Assembly: GCF_048553275.1 (NCBI RefSeq)
Contig: NZ_JBLZMW010000008.1
Coordinates: 62,001 to 126,000 of the forward strand
Reading direction: 5' to 3'
Length of the DNA: 64,000 nt
DNA from: Pacificoceanicola sp048553275
Lineage (GTDB): Bacteria; Pseudomonadota; Alphaproteobacteria; Rhodobacterales; Rhodobacteraceae
Position numbers and translations under genes: made by a program. Below the pieces are notes generated by a model that saw only the letters and a program-made list of their open reading frames with translations, had not been told where the DNA came from and ran no database searches. Each line of letters opens with the position of its first letter. The first letter of the stretch is position 1. Shown here piece after piece: positions 59,615-64,000 of this stretch.

Positions 59615-61416
59615 CAGAAAGTCCTCGCTTTGGGAGCGATCTTCTTCAACTCGATGCCGCCTTCGTCCTCGGTTGTCAGAGGATCGGTGATGACGGGGCG
59701 ATAGCTGAGGTTGACCGCATTGCCATCGACGCGGGCAATGGTGTGCACGCGCCAGTTTTCATCGTCCCGATCAGTGTAGTCCTCATGCGCGTGGGCGCCA
59801 CGACTTTCTTTGCGGGCCTCTGCGCCGACGATGGTGGCGAGCGCATTGGGCATGAGGTTGGTCAGCTCCAGCGTCTCCATCAGGTCGGAGTTCCACACGA
59901 GGCTGCGGTCGGTGACCTTGAGATCGGAGAGTTTGCCCGCGATTTCGGTCATCGCCTCCACACCCTCGGCCATGGTCTTGCCGGTGCGGAAGACGGCGGC
60001 GTCGCGCTGCATGGTCTTCTGCATGTCAAGGCGCAGCTCGGCGGTCGGGGTGCCGCCGGTAGCATTGCGCAGACCGTCGAAGCGGTCGAAGGCCTTGTCG
60101 ATCTCGGACACCGGCGCCTTGGGCGTTGCGGTCTCCGGGTTCACCACCTTGCCGGCACGAATGGCAGCGGCACGGCCAAAGACCACGAGGTCGATCAGGC
60201 TGTTGGAGCCGAGGCGGTTGGCCCCGTGCACGGAGGCGCAGCCCGCCTCACCCACGGCCATGAGGCCCGGCACGATGGCCTGCGGGTCGTCCTTGGATGG
60301 GTTGAGCACCTCGCCCCAGTAGTTGGTCGGGATGCCGCCCATGTTGTAGTGCACCGTGGGCAGAACCGGGATCGGCTCCTTGGTGACGTCGACACCGGCG
60401 AAGATCTTGGCGGATTCGGAGATACCGGGCAGACGTTCGGCCAGCGCTTCGGCGGGGAGGTGGCTGAGGTTGAGGTGGATGTGATCCCCCTCCTCGCCAA
60501 CGCCGCGGCCCTCGCGGATTTCCATGGTCATGGAGCGCGAGACGTAATCGCGCGGGGCGAGGTCCTTGTAGGTCGGGGCGTAGCGTTCCATGAAGCGCTC
60601 GCCTTCGGAGTTGGTCAGATAGCCGCCCTCACCGCGCGCGCCCTCGGTGATCAGGCAGCCGGAGCCGTAGATGCCGGTGGGGTGGAACTGAACGAACTCC
60701 ATGTCCTGCAGCGGCAGCCCGGCGCGGGCGACCATGCCGCCGCCGTCCCCGGTGCAGGTGTGCGCGGAGGTGGCGGAGAAATAGGCGCGACCATAGCCAC
60801 CGGTGGCCAGAACGACCATCTTGGCGTTGAAGACGTGCATGGTGCCGTCATCGAGCTTCCAGCACAGCACGCCCTTGCATTCGCCGTTTTCCATCAGCAG
60901 GTCGATGGCGAAGTACTCGATGTAGAACTCGGCGTTGTTCTTCAGCGACTGGCCATAGAGCGTGTGCAGGATGGCGTGGCCGGTGCGGTCGGCGGCGGCG
61001 CAGGTGCGCTGCACGGGGGGACCTTCACCGTATTCGGTGGTGTGGCCGCCGAAGGGACGTTGATAGATCTTGCCCTCTTCGGTGCGCGAGAACGGCACGC
61101 CGTAATGCTCAAGCTCATAAACGGCGGCGGGCGCGGAGCGCGCGAGGTATTCCATCGCGTCGGTATCGCCGAGCCAGTCGGAGCCCTTCACGGTGTCATA
61201 CATGTGCCACTGCCAGCTGTCGGGGCCCATGTTGGAGAGCGAGGCGGCGATGCCACCCTGTGCCGCGACGGTATGCGAACGGGTTGGAAAGACCTTGGTC
61301 ACGCAGGCGGTCTTGAGCCCCTGCTCGGCCATGCCGAGCGTGGCGCGCAGACCAGCGCCGCCGGCACCGACGACCACGACGTCATAGTCATGCGTCTCGT
61401 ATTCGTATGCAGCCAT
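59614..61416 (-). CDS. sdhA: succinate dehydrogenase flavoprotein subunit
   Basis: 600 residues, full length. The FAD fold opens with VVVVGAGGAGLRATLGMAEQG, the covalent-flavin His lies in RSHTVAAQGGIAAS, and the active-site segments HPTGIYGSGCLITEGARGEGG, TMEIREGRGVG and ANRLGSNSL are present. It oxidises succinate to fumarate in complex II. Upstream are sdhD and sdhC. Confidence 0.99.
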   Translation of the reverse strand: MAAYEYETHDYDVVVVGAGGAGLRATLGMAEQGLKTACVTKVFPTRSHTVAAQGGIAASLSNMGPDSWQWHMYDTVKGSDWLGDTDAMEYLARSAPAAVYELEHYGVPFSRTEEGKIYQRPFGGHTTEYGEGPPVQRTCAAADRTGHAILHTLYGQSLKNNAEFYIEYFAIDLLMENGECKGVLCWKLDDGTMHVFNAKMVVLATGGYGRAYFSATSAHTCTGDGGGMVARAGLPLQDMEFVQFHPTGIYGSGCLITEGARGEGGYLTNSEGERFMERYAPTYKDLAPRDYVSRSMTMEIREGRGVGEEGDHIHLNLSHLPAEALAERLPGISESAKIFAGVDVTKEPIPVLPTVHYNMGGIPTNYWGEVLNPSKDDPQAIVPGLMAVGEAGCASVHGANRLGSNSLIDLVVFGRAAAIRAGKVVNPETATPKAPVSEIDKAFDRFDGLRNATGGTPTAELRLDMQKTMQRDAAVFRTGKTMAEGVEAMTEIAGKLSDLKVTDRSLVWNSDLMETLELTNLMPNALATIVGAEARKESRGAHAHEDYTDRDDENWRVHTIARVDGNAVNLSYRPVITDPLTTEDEGGIELKKIAPKARTF

Positions 61417-61486
61417 TGTGTTTTACCTGTGCTTGGGGAGGGTCATACCCGCTTCGGGTTACCCCTCCGTGAATTCCGGTTGGGCG

Positions 61487-61858
61487 TCAGATGGCCAGAC
61501 GCGCGATGGCAAAGATGCCCGTGGCGGCCAAGCCATAACTGAGGACGGTCACCGCGATGATGGCGTATTTCTCGGCGGTGCCGTGGACGTAGTCCTCGAT
61601 CATCACCTGCGCGCCATCGTTGAAGTGCTTGAATCCCACGGCCAGCGTCAGCGCGGCGATGATCGCCGGGAACGGATGGCTGTAGTATTCGATGACCTCT
61701 TCGTAGGTGCCACCCAGCGCGGAGCCGAAGGTAAAGACGAAGAAGGGGATCAGGATCAGCAGCGCAACGGAGCTTTTCTTCATCGACCAGTGGTGTTCGG
61801 TCCCGCTCTTGGCGGAGCCCATGCCTACGGCGCGTTTGCGGTCGGTCAGGAATGCCAT
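61487..61858 (-). CDS. sdhD: succinate dehydrogenase membrane anchor SdhD
   Basis: 123 residues with three membrane spans after a charged start (MAFLTDRKRAVGMGSAKSGT). The segment VGFKHFNDGAQVMIEDYVHG contains the His/Asp residues of the quinone and heme site. Partner of SdhC. The spacing to sdhA is 70 bp. Confidence 0.95.
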   Translation of the reverse strand: MAFLTDRKRAVGMGSAKSGTEHHWSMKKSSVALLILIPFFVFTFGSALGGTYEEVIEYYSHPFPAIIAALTLAVGFKHFNDGAQVMIEDYVHGTAEKYAIIAVTVLSYGLAATGIFAIARLAI

Positions 61859-61871
61859 GTGTCGGGTCTCC

Positions 61872-62255
61872 TTATACGATCAGGGCGGTCAGGATCGTCA
61901 GCACGGCAGAGCCGCCGATCATGATCCAGCTGAGTTTCTCGGCGCTGTCGAGATCGAGCATCTTGGCATTGTCCCAGATCAGGTGCCGGACGCCGCCAAG
62001 CGTGTGGAACCACAGCGCCCAGAGCGAGAGGAACATCACGATGTCGCCGAACCAGGAGGTGATGAAGCCATTCGCCAGGTTGAAGTAGCTTTCCGAGGTC
62101 GCGGCAGCGATCAGCCACCAGACGATCATCATCGACGCCACGATCAGGCCATTGCCGGTGATGCGGATGAAGATGGAGGTCGCGGAGTTCAGCTGCGGAC
62201 GGTAGATTTGCAGATGCGGCGAAAGCGGGCGATTGCCCCGGTTGACGTCAGCCAT
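61872..62255 (-). CDS. sdhC: succinate dehydrogenase cytochrome b556 subunit SdhC
   Basis: 127 residues, with NRPLSPHLQIYRPQLNSATSI, the family signature, and HTLGGVRHLIWD, which holds the heme-ligand His. Three membrane spans. The ATG at 62255 has AGGGA upstream. First gene of the sdh operon. Confidence 0.96.
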   Translation of the reverse strand: MADVNRGNRPLSPHLQIYRPQLNSATSIFIRITGNGLIVASMMIVWWLIAAATSESYFNLANGFITSWFGDIVMFLSLWALWFHTLGGVRHLIWDNAKMLDLDSAEKLSWIMIGGSAVLTILTALIV

Positions 62256-62372
62256 GCGAGATATCCCTGAATGAGTTCCCTTGCCACGCGTTGTAACGCT
62301 TTTGCAGCCCAAGTCACGAGGGATGAGCGCTAACAAGCGCGGTTTTTTGGCGCAATTCCGATGTTTTCCATT

Positions 62373-62410
62373 AATTTGTGATCACAGTGGAAAATGTGTG
62401 ATCACAAATT
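62373..62410 (-). promoter_or_regulatory. perfect double palindrome upstream of sdhC
   Basis: AATTTGTGATCACA and TGTGATCACAAATT, 14-base arms, perfect complements around 10 bases. Each arm contains the palindrome TGTGATCACA, and the two are 20 bp apart (about two helical turns). It lies about 120 bp before the sdhC ATG and 18 bp from a terminator. It is a strong operator candidate for the TCA operon. Confidence 0.7.
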
Positions 62411-62427
62411 GAGTCCGCGCATGAAAA

Positions 62428-62453
62428 AAGGGCAACCTGAGAAAGATGCCCTT
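62428..62453 (-). terminator. rho-independent terminator of the small gene at 62473
   Basis: Stem AAGGGCA / TGCCCTT; on the minus strand it is followed by TTTTTC. It separates that gene from the sdh promoter region. Confidence 0.75.
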
Positions 62454-62472
62454 GATTCCAAGTCTGATTTTT

Positions 62473-62676
62473 TTACTCGGGAAAACCCAGCCGTCTCAGC
62501 GCGCTGCGGCTTTGTTGCCGGAGTTCACGGTCGCCAGATGCCAGGTCAGCGTTGATACGGCGCATCAGCGGCGACAATTTGCGATGGTCGATCAGCGCCC
62601 GGACGACCCGTGGCATATCGGGTTCCGGAATTTTGAGAACCTCGGTGGGCGCGGTTGGCAGTGCGTGATGCGGCAT
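62473..62676 (-). CDS. small conserved-looking protein between mch and sdhC
   Basis: 67 residues, MPHHALPTAPTEVLKIPEPD, then MPRVVRALIDHRKLSPLMRR and a tail INADLASGDRELRQQSRSALRRLGFPE in two parts. A mainly helical basic protein that ends in a terminator of its own. Unknown function; similar short proteins appear near sdh in Rhodobacterales as far as I recall. Confidence 0.7.
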   Translation of the reverse strand: MPHHALPTAPTEVLKIPEPDMPRVVRALIDHRKLSPLMRRINADLASGDRELRQQSRSALRRLGFPE

Positions 62677-62774
62677 GGATGAAAGCCCCCTTGTCGAGCA
62701 AACGAATCTCTTCCCCGCCGAAATTTTACCGGCAGGTTAACGGGAGTGTGACTCTTTTCTGACCGCGATTTGTG

Positions 62775-63803
62775 TCAGAGCGGCAAAAGCGCCCAGTAGT
62801 CGAGGTCGAGCAGCACGGATTTGTCGTATTTTCCGTCCTCGCCGCGCAGGGTGAAGGCCTCTCCACCCTTTGTCGCCACGAGGCGCAGGCGGATGGCCCC
62901 GACGCCGGGCGCGGCGGTTTCGGCCTTGTCCAGCACTTCGCTCCAGGCCTTCACCGTGTCCCCGGCAAAGCAGGGGTTGGCATGGGCGCCGCCGTTGAGC
63001 CCAACGATCATCTGCGCGTTGGCAAGACCGTTGAACGAGAGCGCGCGCGCCATGGAGATGACGTGCCCGCCGTAGATCAGCCGGCCCTCGGGGCGGAAGG
63101 TCAGGTCGAAGTGCACCTTGGCGGTGTTCTGCCACAGGCGGGTGGCGATCATGTGCTCCGCCTCTTCGATCGTCACGCCATCGACGTGGTCGATCTTTTC
63201 GCCGATCGCATAGTCGCCCCAGCGGTGCGGCTCGCCCGAGAGGGTGAAGTCGTAGTCGGAGAAATCGAGCCCTGCGGGGATCGTCAGGTCCTCCGGCGCG
63301 AGCGCCTTTTTCAGCTCCGGCAGCACGGTGTCAGGCGCGGCTGCATCGAGGTCGTTCTTGCGGACCATGACCCAGCGGACATACTCCATGACCACGTCGT
63401 CGCGCTGATTGAGACCGCGCGTGCGGACATAGACCACGCCGGTCTTGCCGTTCGAGTTCTGTTTCAGACCAATGACTTCGGAGGTCGACCGCAGGGTGTC
63501 GCCGGGATAGACCGGCAGGCGCCAGCGCCCCTCGGCATAGCCCAGATTGGCCACGGCGTTGAGCGAGACATCCGGGACGGTCTTGCCAAATACGATGTGA
63601 AACGCGGCGAGCTCGTCGATCGGCGAGGCCGGAAGGCCGCAGGCCTGGGCGAACTGATCCGAGGAATAAAGCGCGTGGCGGGCGGGATAGAGCGCATGAT
63701 AGAGCGCCCGCTCACCGCCCGAGACCGTGCGCGGCACCGCGTGGTCGAGGATCTGGCCGATGCTGTAATCTTCGAAGAACCGTCCGGGATTGGTCTTGGC
63801 CAT
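62775..63803 (-). CDS. mch: mesaconyl-CoA hydratase
   Basis: 342 residues, two fused MaoC-like hotdog domains, which is the length and layout of Mch (first half containing YHALYPARHALYSSDQFAQ, second half EEAEHMIATRLWQNTAKVHF and GRLIYGGHVISMARALSFNG). It hydrates mesaconyl-C1-CoA to beta-methylmalyl-CoA in the ethylmalonyl-CoA pathway. The A of its ATG is the last base of the TGA of the upstream gene (TGATG). A GTG one codon earlier is the other possible start. Confidence 0.92.
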   Translation of the reverse strand: MAKTNPGRFFEDYSIGQILDHAVPRTVSGGERALYHALYPARHALYSSDQFAQACGLPASPIDELAAFHIVFGKTVPDVSLNAVANLGYAEGRWRLPVYPGDTLRSTSEVIGLKQNSNGKTGVVYVRTRGLNQRDDVVMEYVRWVMVRKNDLDAAAPDTVLPELKKALAPEDLTIPAGLDFSDYDFTLSGEPHRWGDYAIGEKIDHVDGVTIEEAEHMIATRLWQNTAKVHFDLTFRPEGRLIYGGHVISMARALSFNGLANAQMIVGLNGGAHANPCFAGDTVKAWSEVLDKAETAAPGVGAIRLRLVATKGGEAFTLRGEDGKYDKSVLLDLDYWALLPL

Positions 63804-64000
63804 CACTGCTCACCCAGCTTGATGTCGGGGGTGTATTCGCCCGGCGCGTCCTTCACCACAGCCTGACCACAGCGCATCACGCCGTTGGCCGCATCAAAGG
63901 CATAGGTCGGATCACCATGCAGCGCCCAGCCCTTGTTGAGCGCTGCGGTCACCTTGTGGCAGAAGGCCGAGGTGTCATCGGCGGAGAGAAAGCGGTAGAG
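63803..64000 (-). CDS. DUF1737-like protein (partial, 5' end outside)
   Basis: The last 65 codons are present: LYRFLSADDTSAFCHKVTAA, LNKGWALHGDPTYAFDAANG and a Cys. The phrase LNKGW-x-LHG is typical of DUF1737 proteins. It shares its stop codon with the mch start (TGATG), so it is the upstream member of the mch operon; malyl-CoA lyase is expected further upstream but is outside the window. Confidence 0.7.
   Translation of the reverse strand, partial: LYRFLSADDTSAFCHKVTAALNKGWALHGDPTYAFDAANGVMRCGQAVVKDAPGEYTPDIKLGEQ

Noticed and set aside
1..64000. CRISPR array, prophage or insertion sequence
   Set aside because: No regular repeat-spacer pattern, integrase, transposase or phage structural genes were found on either strand.

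Overview
The window reads as a chromosomal segment of a marine alphaproteobacterium of the Rhodobacterales (Roseobacter-type). The evidence is the ethylmalonyl-CoA pathway genes (ccr, ecm, mch), a LuxR/LuxI pair beside ccr, the gene order mreBCD-mrdA-rodA, a VPLPA-CTERM protein, high-GC codon use, and a tRNA-His that lacks G-1 and carries A73. There are no phage genes, transposases, rRNAs or CRISPR arrays.

Layout. 1-89: tail of a plus-strand gene with its terminator. 518-7299 (minus): a molybdenum hydroxylase of the CO-dehydrogenase superfamily (medium, small and large subunits) followed after 48 bp by a TRAP transporter (DctP, DctQ, DctM), facing a TetR regulator (7429-8076). 8703-13948 (plus): a LysR regulator, then ccoG-ccoH-ccoI-ccoS behind a candidate FNR box; ccoNOQP is not present here. 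14396-17822: a GMC oxidoreductase, and a divergent Lrp regulator/alanine dehydrogenase pair with a strong palindrome between them. 17965-26674: mixed functions (CDF efflux, MscL, GST, YtoQ, a GAF-GGDEF diguanylate cyclase, a dimethylglycine/sarcosine-type dehydrogenase, unknowns).

27157-32805 (plus): the overlapping rod-shape operon mreB-mreC-mreD-mrdA-rodA, then a hydroxypyruvate-reductase-like gene, a tandem hairpin repeat and rpe. 34646-39438 (minus): a fatty-acid catabolic operon (acyl-CoA ligase, MaoC hydratase, acyl-CoA dehydrogenase, APH-fold kinase-like protein, PaaI thioesterase). 39538-45543: an MDR reductase, an SMP-30 lactonase, tRNA-His, a GNAT enzyme, hisD and a RecD-like helicase.

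45614-53801 is the most interesting block: luxI, luxR and a small ORF behind a perfect CtrA full site, next to ccr, a PlsB-type acyltransferase, ecm, an H-NS-like protein and deoD. The gap between the acyltransferase and ecm holds two copies of an apparently unnamed paired GTAC motif with exact 21-bp spacing; a third copy lies at 14159-14195. 53901-57280 holds conserved unknowns and the VPLPA-CTERM protein. 57353-62255 (minus) is sdhC-sdhD-sdhA-X-Y-SUFU-sdhB, with three extra genes, one a Suppressor-of-fused-like protein, between sdhA and sdhB, and a perfect dyad upstream of sdhC. The window ends in mesaconyl-CoA hydratase and a DUF1737-like gene.

Taken together the central-carbon genes (ccr, ecm, mch, sdh) serve C2 and short-chain acyl-CoA assimilation through the ethylmalonyl-CoA pathway and the TCA cycle, while lux and CtrA signals suggest that the ccr neighbourhood is tied to population density or cell-cycle state. 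All functions are inferred from sequence; no database search was run.
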